A stretch of 64,000 nucleotides of DNA, from contig CALXQR010000001.1 of assembly GCA_944390675.1 (NCBI GenBank), positions 298,957 through 362,956 on the forward strand, given 5' to 3'. Numbering within the stretch: the first letter of the stretch is position 1; the number at the start of each line of letters is the position of its first letter. Shown piece by piece: positions 47,382 through 56,111 of this stretch. Position numbers and translations under genes: made by a program. A model generated the notes under the pieces. It saw nothing but the letters and a program-made list of their open reading frames with translations. It searched no databases and was not told where the DNA came from. The stretch is from an uncultured Burkholderiaceae bacterium. GTDB taxonomy: Bacteria > Pseudomonadota > Gammaproteobacteria > Burkholderiales > Burkholderiaceae_F.

Positions 47382-47705
47382 GAAGAGGTAACTCCAAATA
47401 AGTAATGCCCGAAATTATCAAAATGGGGTATGAAAGAAATCAGAAGATGGAATGAAGTTTTAATGAAAGCAATTAAGAGCTAAAAATTTGAATAGATATA
47501 AATTATGTTAATAATCAAATAGATGGAAGTTGCGATTGATGTTAATAGTGCCATTTTCATGACATAGTTTAACAATCTTGAAATACTCCAAAAGCAACAG
47601 ACCGGGGAAAACCGGTCTGTTACGTAAAAAGGCGCTGTACGCAAAGGCTGTCGAGAGCGTAGTGATCGGAGCGCGCCTGACACACTTTGCGAAAACACAT
47701 TGGAA
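47382..47705. other. Gap between phnT and the Rid gene
   Basis: 324 bp, AT-rich in the part next to phnT, where the phn promoter must lie. No gene is recognised. The part next to the Rid gene holds a strong terminator hairpin (listed). Confidence 0.55.
47590..47621 (-). terminator. Terminator of the Rid-family gene
   Basis: A perfect 10-bp stem AACAGACCGG/CCGGTCTGTT (47596–47605, 47612–47621). On the minus strand it is followed by GCTTTTGG. Confidence 0.75.
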
Positions 47706-48089
47706 TTATTCTTCGTCCATTTCCGCGATCGCTTCAATTTCCACTAAACAGCCAAAATGAAGATCGGTAGTGGACACGACAACGCGGCCCGGCTTGTGTT
47801 CGCCGAAGAATTCCGCATAAACCTCATTGATCGGTCCCCAGTACTGAACGCTGGGGGTGTAAACCCGACAGAACACCACCTGATCACGTCTCACGCCAGC
47901 TTCTTTTAAAACGCGGTCAACATTATTGAGAGCCAATCGGGTGTGATCTTTAATGTCTCCTTTACATACTTCACGGGTGTCCGGATCGATTGATAATTGT
48001 CCGGAGACGTAGAGCATTCCTTTAGAGATAACACCGGCACTGTAGTGACCTTTATTTTCCCCTTTAAACGGAGGGCAAACGAGTTTCAT
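47706..48089 (-). CDS. Rid-family (YjgF/YER057c/UK114) protein
   Basis: 127 aa. The fold family that includes the enamine/imine deaminase RidA. LYVSGQLSIDPDTREV, DHTRLALNNVDRVLKEAG and the C-terminal GRVVVSTTDLHFGCLVEIEAIA fit; the Arg in KPGRVVV takes the place of the catalytic Arg of RidA. The ATG at 48089 follows AAGGA. It is adjacent to two M20 amidohydrolases, which suggests a role in amino-acid catabolism, but the exact subgroup is not clear. Confidence 0.85.
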   Translation of the reverse strand: MKLVCPPFKGENKGHYSAGVISKGMLYVSGQLSIDPDTREVCKGDIKDHTRLALNNVDRVLKEAGVRRDQVVFCRVYTPSVQYWGPINEVYAEFFGEHKPGRVVVSTTDLHFGCLVEIEAIAEMDEE

Positions 48090-48257
48090 GCTCAATCCTT
48101 AAAAAACGATAACAACTTCAAATTGTAATAGCTGATTAAACAGATTGAAGGCTTTTTGAGTTTCCTACGGGCAAAGACCTAGCTTTTCTTTAATCCGTGG
48201 CGCAGAAGAATTTTTGAAAGACTAAGATGAAACAACACCGAACAATTGGAGACGATA

Positions 48258-49454
48258 ATGTACAGCGCACATGCCGTTCAGGCCTACTTAAATGAACGCT
48301 TCGATGAAATTGTTGATTGCCGCCACCATTTGCATCAATATCCAGAAATTGGACTCGAATTGCCACAGACAGCGGCTTATATCGAAAGTGAGCTCAAAAA
48401 ATACGGTGTCGATGAGATACATAAAGACTTTGGCTGTTCAGCTCTTCTTGCGGTGATTCACGGCAAAACAAAGTCTGAAAAATGGATTGGCATTCGCGCG
48501 GATATGGATGCGCTGCCGCTTAAAGAAGAAAGCGGCTTGCAATACGCATCAGTAAACGAAAATCGGGCGCACTCATGCGGCCATGACGGTCACATGTCAG
48601 TTGCTCTTGCGGTTTGCCGTTTTCTTTGCGCTAATCGTGATTTCGAAGGAACCGTTGCGGTTATCTTTCAGCCGGGTGAAGAGGGTTACGCCGGCGCGAG
48701 AAAGATGGTTGAAAGGGGCTTATTTGATAAATACCCGATCGCAGAGGTTTACGCAACGCATGGTGAGCCGACACTGGATGTCGGAACGATTGGTTTGGAT
48801 GCGGGCTATATCATGGCCGCGGCCGATATCTTCACAATAGATGTTACGGGAAGAGGCGGGCACGGCGCGCGACCGCAAAGTGCCGTTGACAGTGTGTTGG
48901 TTGCCTCTCAGATTGTGGTGAGCGCTCAATCAATCGTGAGCCGAAATGTCAATCCGTTGCAGGCGGCAGTGGTGAGTTTTGGTGCGATATTGGCTGGCGA
49001 TACAAACGGTTCAAGTGTGCTGCCGCAAACAGCAAAACTAGTTGGGACATGCAGAAGTTTTGAGCCCGATGTGCAGGATCTCGTGCAGGAAAGACTGTGC
49101 ATGATGTCTCAGACTGTGGCTCAAGCTTACGGAGCTGAAGCGCAATGTCGATATGAGCGACTCTATCCCGCTTTACTCAATCATGAAGAGCAGACCAATG
49201 CGGTAAAGCAAATTGTTCGCGAGTGGTTGGGTGAAGAAGGATTGAAACCTGCGCCTCAGCAGATGACCGCTGAAGATTTTGCCTTTATGACGAAGGTTTG
49301 TCCCGGCTGTCTATTCCGTTTAGGGCTTCGGGATGATAAGCACAAAGCCAACCTTCACGAGTGTGAGTTTGATTTTAATGATCAGGCGATTGTGTACGGT
49401 GCGGCGCTCTTGACAGCCACCGCACTGACACGCCTACAAGCTGTTAATGGTTGA
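48258..49454 (+). CDS. M20-family amidohydrolase, copy 1
   Basis: 398 aa. M20D metal-dependent peptidase/amidohydrolase (hippurate/N-acyl-amino-acid hydrolase type). RHHLHQYPEIGLELPQTA, RADMDALPLKEES, SCGHDGHMS (metal) and FQPGEEGYAGARKMVERG are conserved; the last domain has MTAEDFAFM. ATG at 48258 after GGAGA. No signal peptide, so cytosolic. Convergent with copy 2. Confidence 0.88.
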   Translation: MYSAHAVQAYLNERFDEIVDCRHHLHQYPEIGLELPQTAAYIESELKKYGVDEIHKDFGCSALLAVIHGKTKSEKWIGIRADMDALPLKEESGLQYASVNENRAHSCGHDGHMSVALAVCRFLCANRDFEGTVAVIFQPGEEGYAGARKMVERGLFDKYPIAEVYATHGEPTLDVGTIGLDAGYIMAAADIFTIDVTGRGGHGARPQSAVDSVLVASQIVVSAQSIVSRNVNPLQAAVVSFGAILAGDTNGSSVLPQTAKLVGTCRSFEPDVQDLVQERLCMMSQTVAQAYGAEAQCRYERLYPALLNHEEQTNAVKQIVREWLGEEGLKPAPQQMTAEDFAFMTKVCPGCLFRLGLRDDKHKANLHECEFDFNDQAIVYGAALLTATALTRLQAVNG

Positions 49455-49464
49455 AGTTGAATCG

Positions 49465-50649
49465 TTATTGCAGGTAATTTTCGGTGACTTTTGCAAAAAC
49501 GCTGGCGCCAATCGGCAAAATAGCGTCGTTAAAGTCATATGATGGATTATGCAGTGAGCAAGGGCCCGGGCCGTGACCGTCTGGGCGGTGTTCTCCATTT
49601 CCGTTGCCAATGAAAAAGAACGCACCGGGAACTTTTTTGAGATAGTGTCCAAAATCCTCCGACGGCATGACCGGTTCTTGCTCAAGAACAGATTGTGCGC
49701 CGAAAAGCTCAGTAACGGCATTTTTGACCCGATCAGCGCACGTTTTGTCGTTGAGAACAGGCGGCACCTGACGAATAAATTGCACCTGAACCGTTGCGCC
49801 GAAAGCGGCAGCGACATTTTCTGATATTTGAGTCAGATGTTTTTCAATTAAATCAGTGATTTCATCGGAAAAAGTGCGAACCGTTCCTTCCAAAAGAGCC
49901 GAGTCAGCAATGACGTTGTAGGTTTGACCAGCCTGTAACTTGCAAATAGAAAGCACAGCCGGATCAATGGGGCGCTTGATGCGTGTGATGATACCTTGAA
50001 GGCTATTGGCGATTTGCAAAGCGACAAAAAGCGGATCAATAGCGTTATTGGGCATGGCGCCGTGAGCGCCTCTACCATGAACTTGGATTTTGAACGCGTT
50101 GCAACTAGCCATCAATGCCTGATCGCTAAAACCGAAAAGCCCTGCGGGCAGATCAGGCCAATTGTGGCAGCCGATAATGAAGTCTGTTGGGAAACGTTCA
50201 AAAAGCCCATCTTCAATCATGTCACTTGCGCCGCCGTCTTGCTCTTCGCAGGGCTGAAAAATAAACTGCACTCGACCGTTAAAAGCGCGTGTTTCAGCAA
50301 GGTAACGCGCGGCCAAAAGTGCCATAGTGATGTGGCCGTCGTGTCCGCAGGCGTGCATAACGCCGTTATTTTCTGAAGCATGAGCAAAGCGGTTGAGTTC
50401 TTGAATGGGCAGCGCATCCATGTCCGCTCGGATAGAAAGACATTTTGTTGAAGACCCGTTTTTCAAAATGCCAACAACACCTGTTCCGCCAATTCCAGGA
50501 TGGACCTCGTAACCCCAATTTTTAAGAAACTGAGAAATTTTCGCGGCGGTTTGGCTCTCTTGGTGCCCCACTTCCGGGTGACGATGGAAATCTTGGCGAA
50601 TTAGCTTAAATTCTTCTGCAAGTTGCTCAATTTTTTCAATGGCCGGCAT
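49465..50649 (-). CDS. M20-family amidohydrolase, copy 2
   Basis: 394 aa, same family: RQDFHRHPEVGHQESQTA, RADMDALPIQELN, HACGHDGHIT, FQPCEEQDGGASDMIEDG, MPSEDFGHYL. Clearly divergent from copy 1, so not a recent duplication. Followed upstream on the same strand by an amino-acid binding protein gene (89 bp away), whose product may supply the substrate. Confidence 0.88.
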   Translation of the reverse strand: MPAIEKIEQLAEEFKLIRQDFHRHPEVGHQESQTAAKISQFLKNWGYEVHPGIGGTGVVGILKNGSSTKCLSIRADMDALPIQELNRFAHASENNGVMHACGHDGHITMALLAARYLAETRAFNGRVQFIFQPCEEQDGGASDMIEDGLFERFPTDFIIGCHNWPDLPAGLFGFSDQALMASCNAFKIQVHGRGAHGAMPNNAIDPLFVALQIANSLQGIITRIKRPIDPAVLSICKLQAGQTYNVIADSALLEGTVRTFSDEITDLIEKHLTQISENVAAAFGATVQVQFIRQVPPVLNDKTCADRVKNAVTELFGAQSVLEQEPVMPSEDFGHYLKKVPGAFFFIGNGNGEHRPDGHGPGPCSLHNPSYDFNDAILPIGASVFAKVTENYLQ

Positions 50650-50674
50650 GATGTTCGTTTGTCAGTGATTTAAA

Positions 50675-50704
50675 AAACGAAGAAGCTTTCATTAAAAAGC
50701 TTCT
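50675..50704 (-). terminator. Terminator of the amino-acid binding protein gene
   Basis: AGAAGCTTT/AAAGCTTCT (50681–50689, 50696–50704); on the minus strand followed by CGTTTTTTAAA. Confidence 0.75.
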
Positions 50705-50737
50705 CCGGAGACTATTTACAGTTAACGCTTTTCAGTT

Positions 50738-51478
50738 TTAGGGTTTCTTGCCCAACCACTTTTCATAAATTCTGTCGTACTCGCCGTTTTGCTTAATGAT
50801 CTGCAGCCCTTTATTTAATTTGGCAAGCAGTTCTTTATTGTTCTTGGCGACCGCAAAACCGTTTTGTTTGGGGTTATAAACATGCGGCACCATCAAGATG
50901 TCCTTGTCGTTGTGTTTCGTGAGGTAGTAAAGCGTCACGGTTTTATCCACCATAACGGAGTCGCAGCCGTTCATTTTCAGTTCCATGAAAGCTTCGCCGA
51001 TTTGATCGAAGTTTGCCACAGTGGCGCCCTTGACGGTGGAGGCGAGGATTGAGCCCGTGGAGCCGATTTGCGCGCAGATTCTTTTGCCTTCCATGTCTTT
51101 GAGCGTTTTGTATTTATCGGCGTTTTTCGTTTGAATAACCATGACGAGACCGACATCGTAGTACGGGTCAGTAAAGAGCACTTGTTTTTGACGTTCGGGC
51201 GTGATGGTGATTGCGGCGGCACCGACATCTACCATATTGCTTTGAAGCGCGGGGATTAAACCGGCGAATTGCATATTTTGAATTTTTGCTTCATCGCCCA
51301 CTGCCTTAGCAATGGCGTTAATGAGATCAATATCGAACCCAACAATTTCGTTTGTTTTCGGATCCTTGAATTCGAATGGGGCGAGCCCCGCATCCGTTCC
51401 GACCAAAATGGTGCCAGCCATGGCAGAGGAAGTGGCGAGGATGGAACCCAAGAGCATGCCCAAAAGTGTTTTTTTCAT
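50738..51478 (-). CDS. Polar amino-acid ABC transporter, periplasmic binding protein (orphan)
   Basis: 246 aa. Signal peptide 1–21 (ends SSAMA), then the SBP_bac_3 fold: LVGTDAGLAPFEFKD, GFDIDLINAIAKAVG, FTDPYYDVGLVMVIQ, and the C-terminal YDRIYEKWLG. The start is ATG 51478 after GGAGAC. No permease or ATPase gene lies beside it, and it has its own terminator, so it must share a transporter encoded elsewhere. Confidence 0.9.
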   Translation of the reverse strand: MKKTLLGMLLGSILATSSAMAGTILVGTDAGLAPFEFKDPKTNEIVGFDIDLINAIAKAVGDEAKIQNMQFAGLIPALQSNMVDVGAAAITITPERQKQVLFTDPYYDVGLVMVIQTKNADKYKTLKDMEGKRICAQIGSTGSILASTVKGATVANFDQIGEAFMELKMNGCDSVMVDKTVTLYYLTKHNDKDILMVPHVYNPKQNGFAVAKNNKELLAKLNKGLQIIKQNGEYDRIYEKWLGKKP

Positions 51479-51870
51479 TTTTTGTCTCCGCATCAGGAAA
51501 AAAGTCAAATTTCCGCTAGTTTATGTGCGTTGATTTTGATGAGACAAGTTCGGCAGCGGACGGCTTGGCCTGGTATTTGGGCGATAGAAGACAACAAATG
51601 TTCGACAAATTAAAAAATTAAAAGAATCAAATAAATAGAATTTGGGAAATCTTCTTCCACAATGATTTGCCTAGGTAATTTTTTATAGAGTCTTTGAGAA
51701 ATTTCTGAGGGCAATGACTTAGAGGAGAAAGAATCTAAAAAGATTTGGTTATAAGCATATTAAAAAATCAAAATCTAAAAAGTATAAATATTTCAATGTG
51801 TTACAAAGGCGCTTTTTGATTTGTCGGAAAATAAAAAAGTGTGTCGACAAAAAAGTTTATTGATGATGAT
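51479..51870. other. AT-rich gap upstream of the binding-protein gene
   Basis: About 390 bp with no gene recognised. It presumably includes the promoter of the minus-strand binding protein. Beyond it is the serB terminator. Confidence 0.5.
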
Positions 51871-51909
51871 CAAAAAAGTGGCCTTCTTCAAGCTGAAGAA
51901 GGCCGCTTT
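51871..51909 (-). terminator. Terminator of the serB operon
   Basis: A 15-bp stem (51875–51889 with 51895–51909, one G·T pair) with loop AAGCT; T6 follows on the minus strand. Confidence 0.88.
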
Positions 51910-51933
51910 GCTTAGAAAGGATTGGGTGCGAAA

Positions 51934-52788
51934 TTATTGTTTTTTGGCGTCCTGCCAAGCTTCAACAAAGAAATTGATGATAGCGTCAAGGCCAGCTTTG
52001 TTGATTCGGTAGGGGGCGCTTGCCGCAACGATGGGTTTGCCGTGGAAGGCAAAGCCAAGGCCGGCCGCTTTGATCATTTCCAGATCGTTTGCGCCATCGC
52101 CGCCTGCGATAGCCTGAGAGTGATCAAGGCCGTGGAGCATGCAAAGCATGTCAAGTGCACGGCGCTTGCCGTCGGCATCTAAAATTTCGCCGCCGCCGGG
52201 ACCAGTTGTTTCGCCGGTAAGCTTTCCATCTTGAATAATCAAGCGATTGCAGAGGAATCCAGTCATGCCAAGCTGTCCGGCAACCACTTTAGCAATGGTG
52301 TCAAAGCCGCCCGAGAGAATGTAGGTTTTCAGTCCGTGGGCTTTAGCAAAGTTGATGAGTTCAACAGCTCCGGGCATAAGTTTGGCGTGTGTCGCGGTCA
52401 CGTCAACAATATGGGCAGGTGCGCCTGAGAAAAGTTTGACGCGTTCGCGAAGATACTCGGCAAACGGCATATGGCCCTGCATGGCGAATTCAGTCATGCG
52501 TGCGACCTCTTCACCAACGCCGCACTGAGCGGCAATATCGTCAATGCACTCAAGTTCAATTAATGTGCTGTCCATGTCCAAAGTGATGATTCCAAACTGA
52601 CTGATGCTCAGTCCGTTGGGCACACAGTTGACTTCAAAACCTAATTTGGATGCTTGCTCGGTAACGCTGCGAGCCAGTACATCATCGGCATTATTGATTC
52701 GGACTGCATCTTCTTTGAGCCAAATATTTTGAAGATCCAAATTTTTGGCAAAAGTGTCAGCGCCCGTTCCTTGAATGACAATGTCCAT
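51934..52788 (-). CDS. serB: Phosphoserine phosphatase
   Basis: HAD phosphatase of the last serine-synthesis step (284 aa). Asp71 and Asp73 in TLDMDSTLIELECIDDIA, SGGFDTIAKVV (motif II) and GDGANDLEMIKAAGLG (motif III). A 60-residue N-terminal domain precedes it. It is the last gene of an operon with a phosphodiesterase (2 nt apart) and an ABC importer, an unusual setting for serB. Confidence 0.94.
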   Translation of the reverse strand: MDIVIQGTGADTFAKNLDLQNIWLKEDAVRINNADDVLARSVTEQASKLGFEVNCVPNGLSISQFGIITLDMDSTLIELECIDDIAAQCGVGEEVARMTEFAMQGHMPFAEYLRERVKLFSGAPAHIVDVTATHAKLMPGAVELINFAKAHGLKTYILSGGFDTIAKVVAGQLGMTGFLCNRLIIQDGKLTGETTGPGGGEILDADGKRRALDMLCMLHGLDHSQAIAGGDGANDLEMIKAAGLGFAFHGKPIVAASAPYRINKAGLDAIINFFVEAWQDAKKQ

Positions 52789-52790
52789 TT

Positions 52791-54329
52791 TTAATTTCCT
52801 TCCTTTAATGCATAAATTGTGCAGTCGCCGGCACGTGCACCCTCGATGACATAGCAGTGATTTTGATAGTGTACTCGGCGGATATATTGTTCAAAAAAAC
52901 CTTCTCGTATCGTAATGGTTTCCTCTTCAACACGGTCGTCTTGTCCCGACGGTGATGTAAGTGCTTCAGAGAGCAATCGGGCCTGCGGCAAAGGTTCCAG
53001 AGCGTTGGTATCTTGCAGAAGTCCCAACACGTTCATAACGGTGAAGGCGAAGTCATCGTGTCCGGCCGGTTCCGTGTGTTCGGCGGGGTTTGAATTAAAT
53101 GCGCTTCCGTTGACAGCTAGTAAGCTGTGGATTTCCTGAGGTAAAAGGCCACCATGATTGCCAGTGCCAATTTCAAGCGAATGCCCCATGACGAGTTTGC
53201 CAGTAGACGGATTGTTGCGCATGGTGACGCGAATGTCAGGGCCTCGGGAATTTTCCGAAAACACTACCGCTTCGGAAAAAGTCCCCGGCACGTTGCCTTC
53301 GATTTCAGTGCTGTCCTTATTTTTAGGCTGAGAAAACAGCATGCCTACTTCGTCGATTTGCATCAAGCAATCACGCAGGCGCGTCAAATTTTCCTGTGTT
53401 GGCTGGCGCAGCCAAAGTCCCAGTGTGTAGTCGCCAACCATGACAATATCGCAGTCCTCGGAAGGGCGGCCGGCTGCGATTTCACGACCAGTGAGAACCT
53501 TCCAACCTTCTTCGCAGAGCTTGGCTTTTAAGTCATAGTGCATGGCCACTGTGCCGTGTCCGTGGTCGGACATTACAACCAGCTGCACGCCGTTGTCTTT
53601 CCCTTCTCTGTTCCACCAGTCCAGCACTCGCTTGAAAGCGGCATCAGCCGCCTTGCGGGCTTGACACGTTTGCTCGGCATGGATACCAAACTCGTGGCTG
53701 GAGTGATCCGGCTCGCCGATCCAAAGAATGGTGACATCACCAAGTCCGCGAGGCAGCTCATATTCAAAGAAAATATCAGCAATGAGGTTTGTGCCTTCAA
53801 AATCAGGAAATTTCAGCTCAACACCCTTGCCCCAGCGAGATTGCAGCGCCTCTCTTTCGGAGGCGGGCAAAATATGATCCATGTCATGCACGCAGCAGTT
53901 CAAGTGCCCGTCGAAACGATCGGCATGAATATGCTGCAGTCGAGTGCTTCCGGATGAATTGGCGCAAATAACTCTAAGCGTTTTGCCCGCATGGCCGAGT
54001 CGATCACCCAATGTGGGGACCTCAATCAAGCCGCCTGCCGACTCATGTGTGAGGATGCTTTGAACGCTGGAGCCCACAAAGAAACTCTGGGCGTCAGGCA
54101 AAGAGCGATCGTAGTAGGCATTTGCGATGATGCCGTGACGATTCGGGCGAAAGCCCGAAAAAATGCTCGGATGGTTGACGTAAGTTTCTGTTGGAAAGGT
54201 TGCCAGATAATTTTTCCAACGATGCGAGCGTGAAATGAAGCCGGCTAAGGCAGGCATGTCTTTTTTAACGCTGTCGGGACGTAAACCATCGAATCCGACA
54301 ATCACAAAACGTGTTTTCTTTTCATTCAT
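52791..54329 (-). CDS. Alkaline-phosphatase-superfamily phosphodiesterase (NPP-like)
   Basis: 512 aa, no signal peptide. Type I phosphodiesterase/nucleotide pyrophosphatase fold: Asp14 in VGFDGLRPD, nucleophile Thr49 in FPTETYVNHPSIFSGFRPN, then GEPDHSSHEFG, MSDHGHGTV and the late metal His in GTGNHGGLLP. The fold includes phosphodiesterases, nucleotide pyrophosphatases and phosphonoacetate hydrolase; the motif spacing is closest to phosphodiesterases. It stands between a permease gene and serB with 2–3 nt spacing. Substrate unknown, cytosolic by sequence. Confidence 0.85.
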   Translation of the reverse strand: MNEKKTRFVIVGFDGLRPDSVKKDMPALAGFISRSHRWKNYLATFPTETYVNHPSIFSGFRPNRHGIIANAYYDRSLPDAQSFFVGSSVQSILTHESAGGLIEVPTLGDRLGHAGKTLRVICANSSGSTRLQHIHADRFDGHLNCCVHDMDHILPASEREALQSRWGKGVELKFPDFEGTNLIADIFFEYELPRGLGDVTILWIGEPDHSSHEFGIHAEQTCQARKAADAAFKRVLDWWNREGKDNGVQLVVMSDHGHGTVAMHYDLKAKLCEEGWKVLTGREIAAGRPSEDCDIVMVGDYTLGLWLRQPTQENLTRLRDCLMQIDEVGMLFSQPKNKDSTEIEGNVPGTFSEAVVFSENSRGPDIRVTMRNNPSTGKLVMGHSLEIGTGNHGGLLPQEIHSLLAVNGSAFNSNPAEHTEPAGHDDFAFTVMNVLGLLQDTNALEPLPQARLLSEALTSPSGQDDRVEEETITIREGFFEQYIRRVHYQNHCYVIEGARAGDCTIYALKEGN

Positions 54330-54332
54330 TTG

Positions 54333-55172
54333 TTATCTTCCTTGCGGTTCTAATTTTTGTTGAACAAAGTCACCTAAGATGGACATCGACAATGTCGACA
54401 GAACAATCACTACACCCGGAATAACAGCAATCCACCAAGCGGTCGTAAGGTAGTCACGTCCGAAACCCAACATCGTGCCCAAAGAGCTCATCGGGGGCTG
54501 AACGCCTACACCCAAGAAAGACAAGGAGGTTTCCAAAAGAATCATGCCAGGGAAATTAAGAGTCATGTTAACCACTAAGGCCGAAGCGATGTTGGGGAGA
54601 ATGTGCCGAATAGCAATTCTCCAGGTCGGAATGCCCAATCCTTCGAGCGCGTTAGCATAGCCCTCTGTGTAGGCCGATCGTGCCAAATTGCGAGTTAGTC
54701 GAGCGTAGCGGTCCCAGCCGTAAACAGCCATGATGACCACAATCACCGTGACGTTTGTGCCCAAGAAAGCCAAAATGGTTAAGGCCAAAATAATGAAGGG
54801 CAAAGAAGCCGTGAAATCGACAGCAGCGTTAAGTGTGTCGTCGACGATGCCGCCGAATCGCGCAGCCAAGAAGCCGAGCGTCGTTCCAATGATGGCGCCT
54901 AAGATTGTTCCGGCAATTGCCAACAGAAACGAGAGTCTGAGCGAATAGACAAGACGGGAGAAAACGTCACGCCCGAGTTCATCGGTACCCAGAATATGAG
55001 CAAAGCTCGTAAAAGGCATGGTCAGGCGAGAAGCCAAATCCATTTGCTCCAAGTCATAGGGCGCAATCCACGGGGCAAGCACGCCGCAGATAAAAAAGAG
55101 GAAGAGCAAGCCCGCGCTGCAATACACGAGGATGTCCGAGCCCTTCTTTTGCACATTAATATATTGAGCCAT
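54333..55172 (-). CDS. Peptide/opine-type ABC transporter permease (DppC-like)
   Basis: 279 aa with six membrane segments. FAHILGTDELGRDVFSRLVYSLRLSF is the DppC N-terminal signature, and the EAA loop is EGYANALEGLGIPTWRIAIRHILPN. Member of the operon SBP–ATPase–permease–permease–phosphodiesterase–serB. Confidence 0.9.
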   Translation of the reverse strand: MAQYINVQKKGSDILVYCSAGLLFLFFICGVLAPWIAPYDLEQMDLASRLTMPFTSFAHILGTDELGRDVFSRLVYSLRLSFLLAIAGTILGAIIGTTLGFLAARFGGIVDDTLNAAVDFTASLPFIILALTILAFLGTNVTVIVVIMAVYGWDRYARLTRNLARSAYTEGYANALEGLGIPTWRIAIRHILPNIASALVVNMTLNFPGMILLETSLSFLGVGVQPPMSSLGTMLGFGRDYLTTAWWIAVIPGVVIVLSTLSMSILGDFVQQKLEPQGR

Positions 55173-55187
55173 TTATCTCGTACTCCT

Positions 55188-56111
55188 TTAGTTATTGCTC
55201 TTGCGCAGTCTGGGATTGACAACCAGCGCGAGCAAGTCCATAGCGAGGTTGGCGATGATCAGAGAAGCACCGGTGGCAAGCACAATAAGTTGAACGACAG
55301 GAATATCGCGGTTTGCAACCGATTGCACCAATAATTTGCCGACACCCGGCCAGGAGAAAACGTTTTCTGTAATCACGGCGCCGGCCACCAAAGTCCCTAA
55401 GAAGAAACCCATGATGGTTAAGATGGACAACATGGCGTTAGGCAGTGCATGAAGCCAAATAACGCGGCGATCAGGCAGGCCTCTCATGCGTGCGGCTTTA
55501 ACACACGGCAGACGCATAGCATCGATCATGGCGCTTCTTGCATAGCGTGAAAAGATGGCGGCTTCAGAGGTGGCCATGGTGATGATCGGCATGATGTAGT
55601 GCCAACCGGTGGCGTTGCCGTATGAAGGCAGCCAGCCCAACCAAATCGAAAAGATCAAAAGAAGCAACACGCCCATGAAGAAGTTCGGTACAGCGTAGCC
55701 GAAAACCGAAACGAACATCATGGTTTTATCCAGCGCAGTATTGCGGTTTAAGGCAGCGATTACACCAGCCGGGATACCGAACAAGAGCGTTACGATGGCC
55801 GTCGGAATCATCAAATCGAGTGTGGGCCAGAAGGCATTTAAGAAAACTTCTTTTACGGGCAGCCCTGTGAGATAGCTCGTACCCATGTCTAAAGTCAGGA
55901 ACTTTTGCAGGTACACAAGGAACTGTTCCCATAGCGGCTTATCCAATCCCCACTGGGCGCGGAAGGCGGCCAGTGCAGTGGCATCAGCGCCGTCGCCCAA
56001 CATAATGCGGGCAGGGTCGCCGGTCAAATGCAAGGCGAAAAATACGCACGCGGTCAGCAAAAACAACGTGACAAGCGAGCGAAGAACAATGCGTAGAACA
56101 AGCGCTACCAT
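55188..56111 (-). CDS. Peptide/opine-type ABC transporter permease (DppB-like)
   Basis: 307 aa, six membrane segments, with LTGDPARIMLGDGADATAL and QFLVYLQKFLTLDMGTSY in the N-terminal part and the EAA loop LPCVKAARMRGLPDRRVIWLHALPN. The start shares one base with the stop of the ATPase gene. Confidence 0.9.
   Translation of the reverse strand: MVALVLRIVLRSLVTLFLLTACVFFALHLTGDPARIMLGDGADATALAAFRAQWGLDKPLWEQFLVYLQKFLTLDMGTSYLTGLPVKEVFLNAFWPTLDLMIPTAIVTLLFGIPAGVIAALNRNTALDKTMMFVSVFGYAVPNFFMGVLLLLIFSIWLGWLPSYGNATGWHYIMPIITMATSEAAIFSRYARSAMIDAMRLPCVKAARMRGLPDRRVIWLHALPNAMLSILTIMGFFLGTLVAGAVITENVFSWPGVGKLLVQSVANRDIPVVQLIVLATGASLIIANLAMDLLALVVNPRLRKSNN

Noticed and set aside
47480..47737. 85-codon minus-strand frame over the Rid terminator
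   Set aside because: It overlaps a strong terminator and the end of the Rid gene, has no ribosome site and has a random-looking translation.
52791..54329. Phosphonoacetate hydrolase (PhnA) for the phosphodiesterase-like gene
   Set aside because: The protein is about 100 residues longer than PhnA and the nucleophile context FPTETYVNH is nearer to NPP-type phosphodiesterases; without a search the closer name is not justified.
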